From contig JAGONM010000001.1 of NCBI GenBank assembly GCA_017993055.1, forward strand, positions 1-64,000: DNA of 64,000 bases. The letters are read 5' to 3'. Both the position numbers and the translations under genes were made by a program. Position 1 is the stretch's first letter; each line of letters begins with the position of its first letter. Positions 26,433 through 35,000 of this stretch are shown one piece after another. The notes beneath the pieces are model-generated. The model saw only the letters and a list, made by a program, of their open reading frames with translations, was not told where the DNA came from and did not search any database. Origin of the DNA: Armatimonadota bacterium. GTDB lineage: Bacteria > Armatimonadota > UBA5829 > DTJY01.

Positions 26433-27493
26433 TGCCGGTACCTGATCTTCACGAACGACTCGCAGAACTCGATGCCCTCGTGGATCCCGCGCACGCCGCC
26501 GAGTCCGAACGGATACTGGAGGATGCGCTCCTCTATCGCGAGGTCCCGCGTCTGCCGCTGATCGAGGCCGTCGGAGTCGAGGGCTGGCCGACGTACCCCT
26601 ACTCGGAAGCGTTTCACGACATCGAAAAGATGCTAGTGAACGAACTGGCGGGCGTCTATGCCGGCGCGAAACTGCGGGACGACCGGATGTACACCATCCG
26701 AGCGAACTACGGCGTCGGTACGATGGCTTCACTCTTCGGCTGCGAGATATCGCTCACGATGAACAATATGCCCTGGTGCGAGGCGCTCTCCGAGCGGGAG
26801 CTGCTCGATGCGCTCGACCGGGGCATCCCCGACGTGAGTGCTGCCGGGCTCGGCCCGCGCGTGCTCGAGACCGAGCGGTTCTATCTCGACGCGCTGTCGA
26901 AGCACCCGAACCTCAGCAAGGCGGTACGCGTCTTCATCTGCGATACCCAGGGTCCGTTCGACACCGCGCACCTGGTCATGGGCCACCGGATTTACACGGA
27001 GATTTACGACGATCCGGACCTCGTCCACCGTCTGCTCGATCTCGTCACCCGGACCTACTGCCGATTCACGCAGGTGCAGAAAGAACTGATCGGTGAAGGG
27101 AACGACTGGAGCTTTCATTCGCAGACCAAGGTTCGGGGCGGGGTGCGCATCTGCGAGGACGCACCGACGAACATCTCAGGGTCCTCCTACCTGGAGTTCT
27201 GCCGGCCATACAACCAGCGCGCTCTCGCGGAGTTCGGCGGCGGATGGATCCACTACTGCGGGCAGGGACACCAGATCCTGCCGCACATCCTTGACACTCC
27301 AGGCGTCCTCGGCGTCAACTTCGGCAATCCGGAGATGCAGGACCTCGACGCCGTGTACGACGCGTCCGCCTCGCGGAACATCGGCATCATAAGCTGGAAC
27401 CGGCCGCTCACCGATGAGCAGAGAGAGCGCATCCGGACCGGGATAAGCCTCATCGGGAAGGGCGTCCGGTCGCCGGATCAGGCGCTGTGGTGA
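26432..27493 (+). CDS. Uroporphyrinogen decarboxylase-like (URO-D superfamily) protein
   Basis: 353 aa predicted to form the TIM barrel of URO-D and corrinoid methyltransferases. Visible features are an N-terminal RxPLIEAVG segment, a central DTQGPFDTAHLVMG strand-turn and a C-terminal GGWIHYCGQGHQILPHIL that matches the H-x-CG region of MtaA/URO-D relatives. Haem-synthesis arginines were not recognised, so a true HemE role is unlikely. Coupled to the aminotransferase by an overlapping TGATG. Many such paralogues occur in carbohydrate clusters of related bacteria with unknown chemistry. Confidence 0.75.
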   Translation: MPVPDLHERLAELDALVDPAHAAESERILEDALLYREVPRLPLIEAVGVEGWPTYPYSEAFHDIEKMLVNELAGVYAGAKLRDDRMYTIRANYGVGTMASLFGCEISLTMNNMPWCEALSERELLDALDRGIPDVSAAGLGPRVLETERFYLDALSKHPNLSKAVRVFICDTQGPFDTAHLVMGHRIYTEIYDDPDLVHRLLDLVTRTYCRFTQVQKELIGEGNDWSFHSQTKVRGGVRICEDAPTNISGSSYLEFCRPYNQRALAEFGGGWIHYCGQGHQILPHILDTPGVLGVNFGNPEMQDLDAVYDASASRNIGIISWNRPLTDEQRERIRTGISLIGKGVRSPDQALW

Positions 27494-27572
27494 CTGCCGG
27501 AACCCGCAGGGCGCGCCGGAAAGCATGGCGAGCCGCGCCGCGTTTGTGGTATCATCCCCATGAGGACTCCGG

Positions 27573-28376
27573 GTGGGTTGTCGAGCTGTGGACGAGATCG
27601 TCTCCGTTCTGGATCGCTACTTTTCCATCTTCCTGGGCACGGACCGCCGCACGGTGGAGCCCGGGACCGTTCGACTCGTCTCCTCGCCGATGCGTGAGAT
27701 CGAGGACACCTTCTGGGAGTACGTCCGGCTTGTACTGTGCGGAACCGCATTTCGCCGGGGAGTAATCTCGGTACACAACGCGCTCTACGAGGACGCCAAG
27801 GAACTCGTGCCACCGGGCGCCGATCCTTCCATCATCTTCGATCCGATCTTCCAGCAGGAGATGATCACTCTCACCCGCAGGAAGCTCTCTCACCTCGGAG
27901 ACATCCAGCCTTTCAAAGGGTTCGTCTTCTACTGCACGCCGCAGACCCTCAGGTTTCATCCTAACTACGAGGTCCGGCAGGTGATGCCCGACGACAGGCA
28001 CAAGTTCATGCTGCTGGCGGGCGATGAGCGGATGCTCAAGTACATGTGGGACAACATTTACTGGTCGGTATGCCAGGGCACGGCTTACGGGATACTCAGG
28101 CACGGCTACTACGTATCATTCGCGGCGGAGTACAAGATTCCGTACATGCAGGACGAGGTCGGCGAGGTGCTGATCCTGACGGGAGAGGAGTACCGGGGCC
28201 GCGGGTACGGCAAGTCGTGCGTATCGGCGGTCACTAAGGCCGTGCAGGACTCCGGGCGCGTGCCGCTCTACCGCGTAGACGAGAACAACACTGCGTCGGT
28301 GCGGACCGCGAAGTCGCTGGGATACCGGATCTACTCCGAGTGGTTCTCCTGCAGGCTGGTGTCGAAGAATTGTTGA
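27573..28376 (+). CDS. GNAT family N-acetyltransferase
   Basis: 267 aa. The C-terminal GNAT domain (about 165-265) has EVLILTGEEYRGRGYGKSCV, where YRGRGYG is the acetyl-CoA pyrophosphate loop, then NNTASVRTAKSLGY. The N-terminal about 150 residues are unfamiliar and may define the substrate. GTG at 27573 with TGAGG seven bases upstream is preferred; GTG at 27588 is the alternative. A TGGTATCAT extended -10-like sequence at 27547-27555 could give it its own promoter. Last gene of the plus-strand run, stopping 15 bp before a sigma-54 promoter. Confidence 0.85.
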   Translation: MGCRAVDEIVSVLDRYFSIFLGTDRRTVEPGTVRLVSSPMREIEDTFWEYVRLVLCGTAFRRGVISVHNALYEDAKELVPPGADPSIIFDPIFQQEMITLTRRKLSHLGDIQPFKGFVFYCTPQTLRFHPNYEVRQVMPDDRHKFMLLAGDERMLKYMWDNIYWSVCQGTAYGILRHGYYVSFAAEYKIPYMQDEVGEVLILTGEEYRGRGYGKSCVSAVTKAVQDSGRVPLYRVDENNTASVRTAKSLGYRIYSEWFSCRLVSKNC

Positions 28377-28391
28377 GCTTGTCGGGCCGAA

Positions 28392-28407
28392 TGGCACGGT
28401 TCTTGCA
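28392..28407 (+). promoter_or_regulatory. rpoN-type site: Sigma-54 (-24/-12) promoter
   Basis: TGGCACGGTTCTTGCA matches the sigma-54 consensus TGGCACGrNNNTTGCW throughout, with GG at 28393-28394 and GC at 28405-28406 separated by the required 10 bp. Transcription would begin about 28418. No protein gene follows on this strand; the transcript would end at the terminator at 28506-28550. The only sequence upstream is the acetyltransferase gene, where an enhancer-binding protein would have to bind. Confidence 0.8.
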
Positions 28408-28417
28408 ATATGCCCCT

Positions 28418-28550
28418 GTGTACTCTACTCCTTCCAACCTTGCGTAAGGAGCATGCCGGAGTGATCGCTTCATGATCGCCGACGCTCCTGCCGAGGCATC
28501 TTCTGGATGCCCGCGCACCGTTTTTCATGGCGCGCGGGCGTCTTTTTTTT
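28418..28550 (+). ncRNA. Predicted sigma-54-dependent small RNA
   Basis: About 133 nt between a sigma-54 promoter and an intrinsic terminator, with no open frame of note. Predicted hairpins: CTCCTT (28428-28433) with AAGGAG (28446-28451); GGCATC (28495-28500) with GATGCC (28506-28511); and the terminator stem. The GATGCC arm is shared with the terminator, so the last two are mutually exclusive. CU-rich unpaired stretches could pair with ribosome-binding sites. No known RNA family recognised. The start is extrapolated from the promoter. Confidence 0.6.
28506..28550 (+). terminator. Strong intrinsic terminator (first)
   Basis: An 11-bp stem, 28506-28516 with 28532-28542 (GATGCCCGCGC against GCGCGGGCGTC, one G-U), followed by eight T (28543-28550). 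Confidence 0.9.
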
Positions 28551-28553
28551 GCC

Positions 28554-28735
28554 AACCCTGGAACTTTTGCGGGGTTAGCACCGTCTGTATAGATGGTGCT
28601 TGGTTCTGCAAGGGCAGGCCGGGTGCCGATTGCAGATATACGCTTCTTCATCCAACGTGGTCCGGCCGTCACCGATGGCCGGTGATTGCCATCCCCCATG
28701 AGGCAGCCCGCTCATCCGAGCGGGCTTCTTTTTTT
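28554..28735 (+). ncRNA. Second structured intergenic RNA, tandem to the first
   Basis: About 180 nt that ends in its own terminator and has no protein frame. Stems: AACCC/GGGTT (28554-28558 with 28572-28576), a 9-bp stem GCACCGTCT/AGATGGTGC with GTAT loop (28578-28599), and CCGGCC/GGCCGG (28662-28667 with 28677-28682), with a competing TCACC/GGTGA pairing. No clear promoter: it may be a read-through extension of the first RNA or use a weak TATAGA near 28588. It was compared by eye with SRP RNA, 6S and common riboswitches without a match. Confidence 0.45.
28705..28735 (+). terminator. Strong intrinsic terminator (second)
   Basis: GCCCGCTC (28706-28713) and GAGCGGGC (28718-28725) form a perfect 8-bp stem with an ATCC loop, followed by TTCTTTTTTT. 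It faces the end of mtnA and points away from it, so it serves the plus strand only. Confidence 0.9.
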
Positions 28736-28748
28736 GTGTAGAGCACTA

Positions 28749-29786
28749 TCACAGACCGCCGGATACCGCAAGCTTCGCGGGCCGAAGGACGCCCTTCTCT
28801 GTTATGAAGGCTGTAACGTATCCCGCCGGAGTCACGTCGAACGCCGGGTTCCAGGCGCGGACTCCCTCTGGGGCGAGGCGCACTCCGCCGATATGGGTTA
28901 CCTCTCGCTCGTCGCGCTCCTCGATGGGGATGCGCGAGCCGTCCGGGATACTGAAGTCCACAGTGGAGATCGGGGCCGCGACGTAGAAGGGTATCTCGTG
29001 CGCCTTCGCCAGTACCGCCAGCCCGTATGTGCCGATCTTGTTCGCCGTGTCTCCGTTCGCCGCTATCCGGTCGGCCCCGACGATCACGCAGTCCACCGCG
29101 CCGCTGGACATCGCCCACCCCGCCATGCCGTCGGTAATGATCGTTACGGGCACGCCGATGCGCGAAAGCTCCCAGGCAGTGAGTTTCATGCCCTGGAGGC
29201 GCGGGCGCGTCTCGTCGGCGAGAACCCTGATCCGCTTGCCCGACTCGAACGCCGCGCGGATGACGCCGAGGGCGGTGCCGTATCCTGCAGTGGCGAGAGC
29301 GCCGGCGTTGCAGTGGGTCAGGACGGTGCAGTCGTCGTCGAGCAACTCGGCGCCGTTCCGTCCGATGGCACGGTTTACGTCTATGTCGTCCGAGAGGATG
29401 GCGGTCGCCGCGGCTGTGAGGACGACCTTCATCTCGTCGAGAGGCTTGTCGAGGTGCTCCCGTGCGGTGTCGAGCATGCGGTCTATCGCCCAGAAGAGGT
29501 TGACGGCGGTCGGGCGGGTGGAACGAAACTCGCCGGCGATCTGCTCGAGACGGCGAATGAACTCCGCGGGATCATCAGCCTCGATGCCGCGCGCTCCCAG
29601 TGCGATCCCGAGCGCCGCCGCAACGCCGATGGCGGGAGCGCCTCGCACGACCATCGCGCGGATGGCGTCGGCCACCTCTCGGTAGTCGGCGCACTCGACG
29701 AACCTGAGCTGATCGGGGATGAGGGTCTGGTCAATCAGCCTGACCTTGCCGTCAACAAGATCGACCGGCCGGATGTCGTCCTGCAT
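28749..29786 (-). CDS. mtnA: S-methyl-5-thioribose-1-phosphate isomerase
   Basis: 345 aa. Converts 5-methylthioribose-1-phosphate to 5-methylthioribulose-1-phosphate in methionine salvage. Family features: [13 protein letters not shown] near 50, [27 protein letters not shown] (catalytic Cys in the eIF2B-like fold) and [20 protein letters not shown] (catalytic Asp). Directly follows mtnP with a 4-bp gap, the two consecutive enzymes of the pathway. No later salvage genes (mtnB, mtnC, mtnD) are in the window. Last gene of the minus-strand supercluster. Confidence 0.96.
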   Translation of the reverse strand: MQDDIRPVDLVDGKVRLIDQTLIPDQLRFVECADYREVADAIRAMVVRGAPAIGVAAALGIALGARGIEADDPAEFIRRLEQIAGEFRSTRPTAVNLFWAIDRMLDTAREHLDKPLDEMKVVLTAAATAILSDDIDVNRAIGRNGAELLDDDCTVLTHCNAGALATAGYGTALGVIRAAFESGKRIRVLADETRPRLQGMKLTAWELSRIGVPVTIITDGMAGWAMSSGAVDCVIVGADRIAANGDTANKIGTYGLAVLAKAHEIPFYVAAPISTVDFSIPDGSRIPIEERDEREVTHIGGVRLAPEGVRAWNPAFDVTPAGYVTAFITEKGVLRPAKLAVSGGL

Positions 29787-29790
29787 GATG

Positions 29791-30597
29791 CTACTCCAGT
29801 CGGGCGTGCTCCATCGCAGCGAGGCACTCCGGGCAGGAGCCGGCCTCCATCCGTTCGATCATGTCGAGGATGACGCTGCGCACCCGCTCGTTGTTCTGCT
29901 TGAGCACCCTGACGACTTCTCCCGCATTGACCGGCTCGACGCCTGCCTGGCCGACGCAGCCCGCATCGTAGTCCGTGATGAGGGAGATGTTGACGTAGCA
30001 CATCCCGAGTTCGCGGGCCAGAATCACCTCGGGGTGCTGGGTCATGTTCACCACGTCCCAGCCCATCTTCGTGAACCAGGAGCTTTCCGCGCGGGTGGAG
30101 AATCTCGGCCCCTGGATGACGACGACCGTGCCGTGTTCGTGGACGGGAATGCCGTGCGACTTGATGGACTCGACCGCCAGCGCGCGCATCCGACCGCAGT
30201 ACGGCTCCGCGCCCATGACATGGACAACATCGGGACCATCGTAGAAGGTGTCCGCCCGGCCGCTCGTTCGGTCAACGAACTGGTCGCAGACCACGAAGTC
30301 ACCCGGCTTGATGTGAGGCTGCAGGCTTCCGACCGCCGCCGGGCCGATGATGCGCGTCACGCCGAGTTCCTTCATTGCCCAGGCGTTTGCGCGGTACGGG
30401 ATCATGTGTGGAGGAAGGGCATGCCGCCGTCCGTGGCGCGGGAGAAATGCCACCCGCCTCCCGGCGACAGTCGCAATTGCCACGAGATCGCTCGGTGGCC
30501 CATAGGGAGTCTCAACCTCGATCTCCTCGACATCGGAGAGGAACTCGTAGAAACCGGAACCGCCGTACACGCCGATCTCGGCGCGATTGTCGCTCAT
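29791..30597 (-). CDS. mtnP: S-methyl-5'-thioadenosine phosphorylase
   Basis: 268-aa purine-nucleoside phosphorylase family enzyme that cleaves methylthioadenosine to adenine and methylthioribose-1-phosphate. Motifs: GGSGFYEF (phosphate loop), [30 protein letters not shown] and TDYDAG with the purine-site aspartate. Overlaps the rnc stop by 4 bp, so translation is coupled. The product feeds mtnA next door. The NMTQHPE segment differs a little from the usual MTAP substrate loop, so inosine activity cannot be excluded. Confidence 0.94.
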   Translation of the reverse strand: MSDNRAEIGVYGGSGFYEFLSDVEEIEVETPYGPPSDLVAIATVAGRRVAFLPRHGRRHALPPHMIPYRANAWAMKELGVTRIIGPAAVGSLQPHIKPGDFVVCDQFVDRTSGRADTFYDGPDVVHVMGAEPYCGRMRALAVESIKSHGIPVHEHGTVVVIQGPRFSTRAESSWFTKMGWDVVNMTQHPEVILARELGMCYVNISLITDYDAGCVGQAGVEPVNAGEVVRVLKQNNERVRSVILDMIERMEAGSCPECLAAMEHARLE

Positions 30598-31310
30598 TTC
30601 GATGACTCCTTACAGGATGCCGCAAACTTCGGATGCTCGAGTGCATTGAGCGCGGCCGCCTGCTCGGCCTGCTTCTTGCTCTTGCCGGATCCGGTCCCGA
30701 GAGCCTCTCCGCTGAGGCGGGCCTCGACCAGAAACGTCTTGTCGTGATCGGCCCCGGACGAGGAAACGACGAAATACTCGGGGGCCTTCTTGTAGCGGCT
30801 CTGGCTGATCTCCTGAAGAAGCGATTTGTAGTTGCGGTGGTGCTCCTCGCGCTCGATGTCATTGAGGAGCGGACCGAGGGATCGAAGTATCAGCCGGCGG
30901 GCGTCCTCCATCCCGCCGATGAGATAGACGGCGGCGATCAATGCCTCAAAGGCGTCGGCGAGTATCGAGGGTCTGTCGCGCCCCCCGGACGACTCCTCGC
31001 CCATGCTGAGAAGGAGCCCCGGGGCGAGCCCGATCTTCCTCGCGGCGACGGCAAGGATCGGTTCGCTGACCGCGACTGCCTTGGCCTTGGCGAGATCGCC
31101 CTCAGGCTTGTCGGCGAACCGGGAGTAAAGATGCTCGGCAACCACCAGGCCGAGCACCGAATCGCCGAGAAACTCCATCCTCTCGTTGCACTCGGCGCCG
31201 CACGTTTCGCCCAGGTAGGACTTATGCGTGAGAGCCTGCCGAAGCAGAGGCTGATCGGCCTTCTTGATCTTCAGCCTTCGCGCGAGTTTCTGGAAATCGC
31301 TGAGTGGCAT
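30594..31310 (-). CDS. rnc: Ribonuclease III
   Basis: 238 aa. Cuts double-stranded RNA in rRNA and mRNA processing. The nuclease signature is ERMEFLGDSVLGLVV near 43, with the second acidic cluster in ILADAFEALIAAVYL; the C-terminal double-stranded RNA-binding domain (about 165-232) ends with GSGKSKKQAEQAAALNAL. Usual length. Encoded 8 bp after the aminotransferase stop and coupled to mtnP. Confidence 0.97.
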   Translation of the reverse strand: MPLSDFQKLARRLKIKKADQPLLRQALTHKSYLGETCGAECNERMEFLGDSVLGLVVAEHLYSRFADKPEGDLAKAKAVAVSEPILAVAARKIGLAPGLLLSMGEESSGGRDRPSILADAFEALIAAVYLIGGMEDARRLILRSLGPLLNDIEREEHHRNYKSLLQEISQSRYKKAPEYFVVSSSGADHDKTFLVEARLSGEALGTGSGKSKKQAEQAAALNALEHPKFAASCKESSK

Positions 31311-31318
31311 CGCAGGAC

Positions 31319-32524
31319 CTATCCGCTCAGTTTCACGACTGCCTCGCCGATTCGCGCAACACCCTTCTTGATGTTCTCCATCGAAGTGGCGTACGACAGG
31401 CGGACGTTCTGGTCAGCGCCGAAGCCGGATCCCGGGATAACCGCCACCTTCGCCTCGTTCAGCAGGAACTCTCCGAACGAGTCAGAACCGCTCACCGTCT
31501 TGCCGTCAAACGACTTGCCGTAGTACGCCGAGACGTTCGGGAAGACGTAGAACGCGCCGCCGGGATTCGGGCAGACGACTCCGGGGATTGCATTCAGGCC
31601 GTCAACGATGACCTTCCGCCGCTCGTCAAACGCCTGACGCATCTCCTCGACCGCGTCCTGCGGGCCGATCAACGCCTCGATAGCACCGGCCTGTACGAAC
31701 GACACGGGGTTCGAGGTGCTGTGGTCCTGGATGCGGGACATGCCGCTGATGATATCCTGCTCGCCCGCCGTATATCCGACACGCCAACCGGTCATCGAGT
31801 GGCTCTTCGAGAGGCCGTTGACGGTCAGCGTAAGCTTCTTGATCTCCTCGCCGAACGAGGCGATGCTGACTTGCCTGTTGTCGCCATAGACCAGCTTCTC
31901 GTAGATCTCGTCGGAGATCACGTAGACACCATTCTCGACCGCGATCTTCGCGATATGCTCGATCGCCGACGGATCGTAGATCGCGCCGGTCGGATTGCTT
32001 GGGCTATTGAGCACGAGCGCCTTCGTTTTGGGCGTAATCGCCGCTCGGAGCATCTCGGGGGTCATGCGGAAGCCTGTGCTCTCGTCGGTCTGCACGTAGA
32101 CAGGAACACCATCCGCGAGCTTGACCATCTCCGGATAGCTCACCCAGTACGGCGCGGGAATGATCACTTCGTCGCCGGGGTCGCACAGGGCGAGCATGAC
32201 GTTGTAGAGAGAGTGCTTCGCACCGATCGAGGCAATGATCTGCGAGGGCTTGTACTCGAGTCCGTTGTCTCTCTTGAGCTTTTCGCAGATGGCCTGCTTC
32301 AGCTCGGGCGTTCCCGAGGTCGGGGTATACTTCGTCATACCCCCTTGAAGCGCCTTGATGCATGCATCCTTTACGTTCTGCGGAGTGTCGAAATCCGGCT
32401 CGCCGGCTCCGAAGCTGACAACGTCAATGCCGTCGGCTTTCATTTGCTTCGCTTTGGCAGTGATGGCAAGGGTCGGCGACGGGCTGGCCTTGCGGGCTCT
32501 CTCTGAAATAGACAATGAACTCAC
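31319..32524 (-). CDS. Aspartate-type aminotransferase (class I/II, subgroup 1b/Igamma)
   Basis: 401-aa PLP enzyme. Recognised by FGAGEPDFDTP, the LNSPSNPTGA stretch with the PLP-binding Asn, DEIYEKLVYG, and the Schiff-base lysine in GLSKSHSMTGWRVGY; the C-terminal arginine is in the NVRLSYATS region. Such enzymes move amino groups among aspartate, glutamate or prephenate. GTG start at 32524 with GAGGAG seven bases upstream; the open frame goes 27 codons further without support. Placed between fatty-acid and rnc genes. Confidence 0.93.
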   Translation of the reverse strand: MSSLSISERARKASPSPTLAITAKAKQMKADGIDVVSFGAGEPDFDTPQNVKDACIKALQGGMTKYTPTSGTPELKQAICEKLKRDNGLEYKPSQIIASIGAKHSLYNVMLALCDPGDEVIIPAPYWVSYPEMVKLADGVPVYVQTDESTGFRMTPEMLRAAITPKTKALVLNSPSNPTGAIYDPSAIEHIAKIAVENGVYVISDEIYEKLVYGDNRQVSIASFGEEIKKLTLTVNGLSKSHSMTGWRVGYTAGEQDIISGMSRIQDHSTSNPVSFVQAGAIEALIGPQDAVEEMRQAFDERRKVIVDGLNAIPGVVCPNPGGAFYVFPNVSAYYGKSFDGKTVSGSDSFGEFLLNEAKVAVIPGSGFGADQNVRLSYATSMENIKKGVARIGEAVVKLSG

Positions 32525-32622
32525 CTTCGCTCTCCTCAAAATGACCTGAGTGCAACCGAGGCCGTGAACGCCTGCGCGCCCACGGCCCCGAATGCTGATA
32601 GACATTCAGTGCAGCCGCCTGA

Positions 32623-33291
32623 TCAGGCGTTGGCAGGCGGCGGATCCTCGTCGGACTCCTCTGCTTCCTCGAACGAGACGGTCTCTCGGGCGTCGTCTAC
32701 GGATGTGTACTCCAGACCTTGGTCGAGATCGAGCACGGTAGATTCCTTGTCGGTCTCGGGCGCCTGCTCGTCCTGAGTCATCCACCACGGAAGCTCGTCT
32801 TCCGCAGCCGGCTCGACCGCAGGCGCTTCAGCGTCCAGTTCCCTGGATGCGACGACAGGCGACTCGGGCGCGTCGAGGTCAACAACTCCGTGGGACAGAG
32901 GCTCTTCGTCCTCGGACTCGACCTCAAACTCTACCGCAGGCTCAAAGGTCGGCGCCGCGATGGCAAAGTCGCTCGCGGGCGTGTCCCCGGCGTCGGGTTG
33001 ATCGGCGATCACCGGCACGAGTTCCTCAGCGACCTGCGACGGTTCTTCAGGCGCGGCAATCGGCACCTCCGGCACGGGTTCGGCGAGCTCCGGGATCTGA
33101 ATCGGCTCGGCGACAGGCGCTTCCTCGATTTCGGGCGCCGCAGGAATCACGGCGGACGGCGGCGCGTCCCGATCCGTCAGCAGGATGGACTGCGCCTTCC
33201 TGCCGGCAACCTGCTGCAACTGGCCGAAGCACTTCCAGCAAGCCGCGCGATCATCCTGATTGGCGCTTCCACACCTCGGGCAGTACTGCAT
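32623..33291 (-). CDS. Acidic zinc-ribbon protein of unknown function
   Basis: 222 aa. The N-terminus is a small zinc ribbon (MQYCPRCG...CWKCFGQL; four cysteines at 4, 7, 18, 21). The remainder is low-complexity, rich in Glu, Pro, Ala and Asp, and ends with acidic residues; probably disordered. Composition resembles the linker of the 2783-3697 FHA protein but there is no FHA domain. No enzymatic motif. It sits between fabF and the aminotransferase gene in the supercluster. Function unknown. Confidence 0.75.
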   Translation of the reverse strand: MQYCPRCGSANQDDRAACWKCFGQLQQVAGRKAQSILLTDRDAPPSAVIPAAPEIEEAPVAEPIQIPELAEPVPEVPIAAPEEPSQVAEELVPVIADQPDAGDTPASDFAIAAPTFEPAVEFEVESEDEEPLSHGVVDLDAPESPVVASRELDAEAPAVEPAAEDELPWWMTQDEQAPETDKESTVLDLDQGLEYTSVDDARETVSFEEAEESDEDPPPANA

Positions 33292-33370
33292 TCAATCGCC
33301 CCCATTCGTTTCGAAAGAGACCGCAGACAGCGGCACTTGACAACAGTCTACCACTTGCGGCGACGCGTGT

Positions 33371-34612
33371 CTAATCACAGCGCGCGAAGACCAGCGTTGC
33401 ATTGTGCCCGCCGAATCCGAACGAGTTTGACATCGCGACACGGACATCCAGCTTGCGTGCCGTGTTCGGAACGTAGTCGAGATCGCATTCGGGGTCGGGC
33501 GTTTCGTAGTTGATCGTCGGATGCACGATGCCGTCTCTGATCGCGCAGAGGCACGCGATTGACTCGACCGCGCCGCCCGCGCCGAGCAGGTGCCCGGTCA
33601 TGGACTTAGTCGCGCTTATCGGAACCTTCGGGGCGTGCGCGCCGAAGACGGTCTTGATCGCAGCGGTCTCGAGCTTGTCGTTTGCGTCGGTGGACGTGCC
33701 GTGCGCGTTGATATAGTCAATGTCCGCAGGCTTCAGACCGGCGTTGGAGATCGCAGCAGCCATTGACCTGGCCGCTCCCTCGCCTTCCGGAGCTGGAGCC
33801 GTTATGTGAAAGGCATCGCCGCTCATTCCGTAGCCGATGAGTTCGCCGTAGATACTCGCCCCCCGGGCACGCGCGTGATCCAGCGCTTCCAGGATCAGAG
33901 TCCCGGCGCCCTCGCCCATCACAAAGCCGTCGCGGTTCAGGTCGAACGGACGGCTGGCGCGCGCCGGATCATCGTTTCGGGTGCTGAGGGCCTTCATCGA
34001 GCAGAACCCCGCAACGGACAGCGGGGCGATCGCGGCCTCCGAACCGCCGGCTATCATCACATCGGCCGCGCCGCGCCGGATGATCTCCGCGGCCTCTCCA
34101 ATCGCGTGCGTGGCCGTCGCGCAGGCGGTGACGACGGCGAAATTCGGGCCCTTTGCACCGTAGATGATTGAGATCTGGCCGGAAGCCATGTCGGATATGA
34201 GCATCGGGACGAAGAACGGACTTACGCGGCCGGGACCTCGCTCGAGCAGCGTCCGATGCTGTTCCTCCCAAGTGTTGGTACCGCCGATGCCGGAGCCGAT
34301 AAGGACACCGACCCGGTCCAGATCCGTGGACTCAAGATCGAGCCGCGAGTCCTCAATGGCGAGTCTTGTGGCGGCGACGGAGAACTGGACGAAACGGTCC
34401 ATCCGTCGAGCTTCTTTTCGCTCCATGTACTGCTCAGGATCGAAGTCATTGACTTCGGCGGCGATGCGAGTGGTATATTCGGACGCGTCGAAGTGGGTAA
34501 TGGGCCCGGCCCCGGAGACGCCGCCCAGCAGCGCCTTCCAGAAGGCTTCGTGCCCGTGGCCGATCGGGGTGATCGCCCCCATTCCCGTAACTGCGACCCT
34601 TCTTCTATCCAT
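33371..34612 (-). CDS. fabF: 3-oxoacyl-[ACP] synthase II
   Basis: 413-aa condensing enzyme that elongates acyl-ACP with malonyl-ACP. Catalytic triad C164 ([10 protein letters not shown]), H304 ([12 protein letters not shown]) and H341 ([12 protein letters not shown]) is intact, with the terminal [10 protein letters not shown] loop. ATG at 34612 with GAGGAG upstream; the extra 27 codons in the open frame lack homology. It follows acpP after a 139-bp spacer that can fold into a long hairpin. Confidence 0.97.
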   Translation of the reverse strand: MDRRRVAVTGMGAITPIGHGHEAFWKALLGGVSGAGPITHFDASEYTTRIAAEVNDFDPEQYMERKEARRMDRFVQFSVAATRLAIEDSRLDLESTDLDRVGVLIGSGIGGTNTWEEQHRTLLERGPGRVSPFFVPMLISDMASGQISIIYGAKGPNFAVVTACATATHAIGEAAEIIRRGAADVMIAGGSEAAIAPLSVAGFCSMKALSTRNDDPARASRPFDLNRDGFVMGEGAGTLILEALDHARARGASIYGELIGYGMSGDAFHITAPAPEGEGAARSMAAAISNAGLKPADIDYINAHGTSTDANDKLETAAIKTVFGAHAPKVPISATKSMTGHLLGAGGAVESIACLCAIRDGIVHPTINYETPDPECDLDYVPNTARKLDVRVAMSNSFGFGGHNATLVFARCD

Positions 34613-34635
34613 GAATCTCCTCAGACAGTTGTGGC

Positions 34636-34730
34636 GCGGACACAGCGGAGAACAAAGACAAGCGGTACGAAGTAGAGACAGAACTCCCGGCACTTCGAAC
34701 TCGCCGCTTCGCGTTTCCGGCTGTGTCCGC
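34636..34730 (-). promoter_or_regulatory. Long structured spacer between acpP and fabF
   Basis: GCGGACACAGC (34636-34646) and GCTGTGTCCGC (34720-34730) are exact complements, and inner segments GCGG/CCGC and GAAGT/ACTTC also pair, giving one long stem in the mRNA. It could block ribonucleases or damp fabF translation relative to acpP. No U-tract, so not a simple terminator. Confidence 0.5.
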
Positions 34731-34751
34731 CTGGTGAAAGGTCAGTCTGCG

Positions 34752-34988
34752 CTAGACCTTGGCTTTCTCCTCGATGTAGCCTACGGCATCGGCAACGGTC
34801 GTGATCTTCTCAGCGTCCTCGTCAGGGATCTCGATATCGAACTCCTCCTCGAGACCCATGACCAGTTCGACAACGTCGAGGGAATCGGCTCCCAGATCAT
34901 CCACGAATGAAGCGTCTGAGGTAACCTCTTCCTCGTTGACGTCAAGCTGCTCCACGACAACCTTCTTTACGCGATCGAATGTTGGCAC
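34752..34988 (-). CDS. acpP: Acyl carrier protein
   Basis: 78-aa acidic four-helix carrier. The phosphopantetheine serine is S36 in [15 protein letters not shown]. AcpS (9718-10074) would load it. It lies between fabG (12-bp gap) and fabF, the classic order. ACP is normally needed in large excess over the enzymes around it, which makes the structured downstream spacer noteworthy. Confidence 0.98.
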   Translation of the reverse strand: MPTFDRVKKVVVEQLDVNEEEVTSDASFVDDLGADSLDVVELVMGLEEEFDIEIPDEDAEKITTVADAVGYIEEKAKV

Positions 34989-35000
34989 TTGTTCACCTCC

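Noticed and set aside
28594-28609. Second sigma-54-like site (TGGTGC...TGCA)
   Set aside because: The GG-to-GC spacing is 11 instead of 10 and the -12 side is weak; spacing is strict for sigma-54.
28377-28748. SAM or other riboswitch controlling mtnA
   Set aside because: The structured RNAs and their terminators are on the strand opposite mtnA and lie beyond its 3' end, so they cannot lead it.
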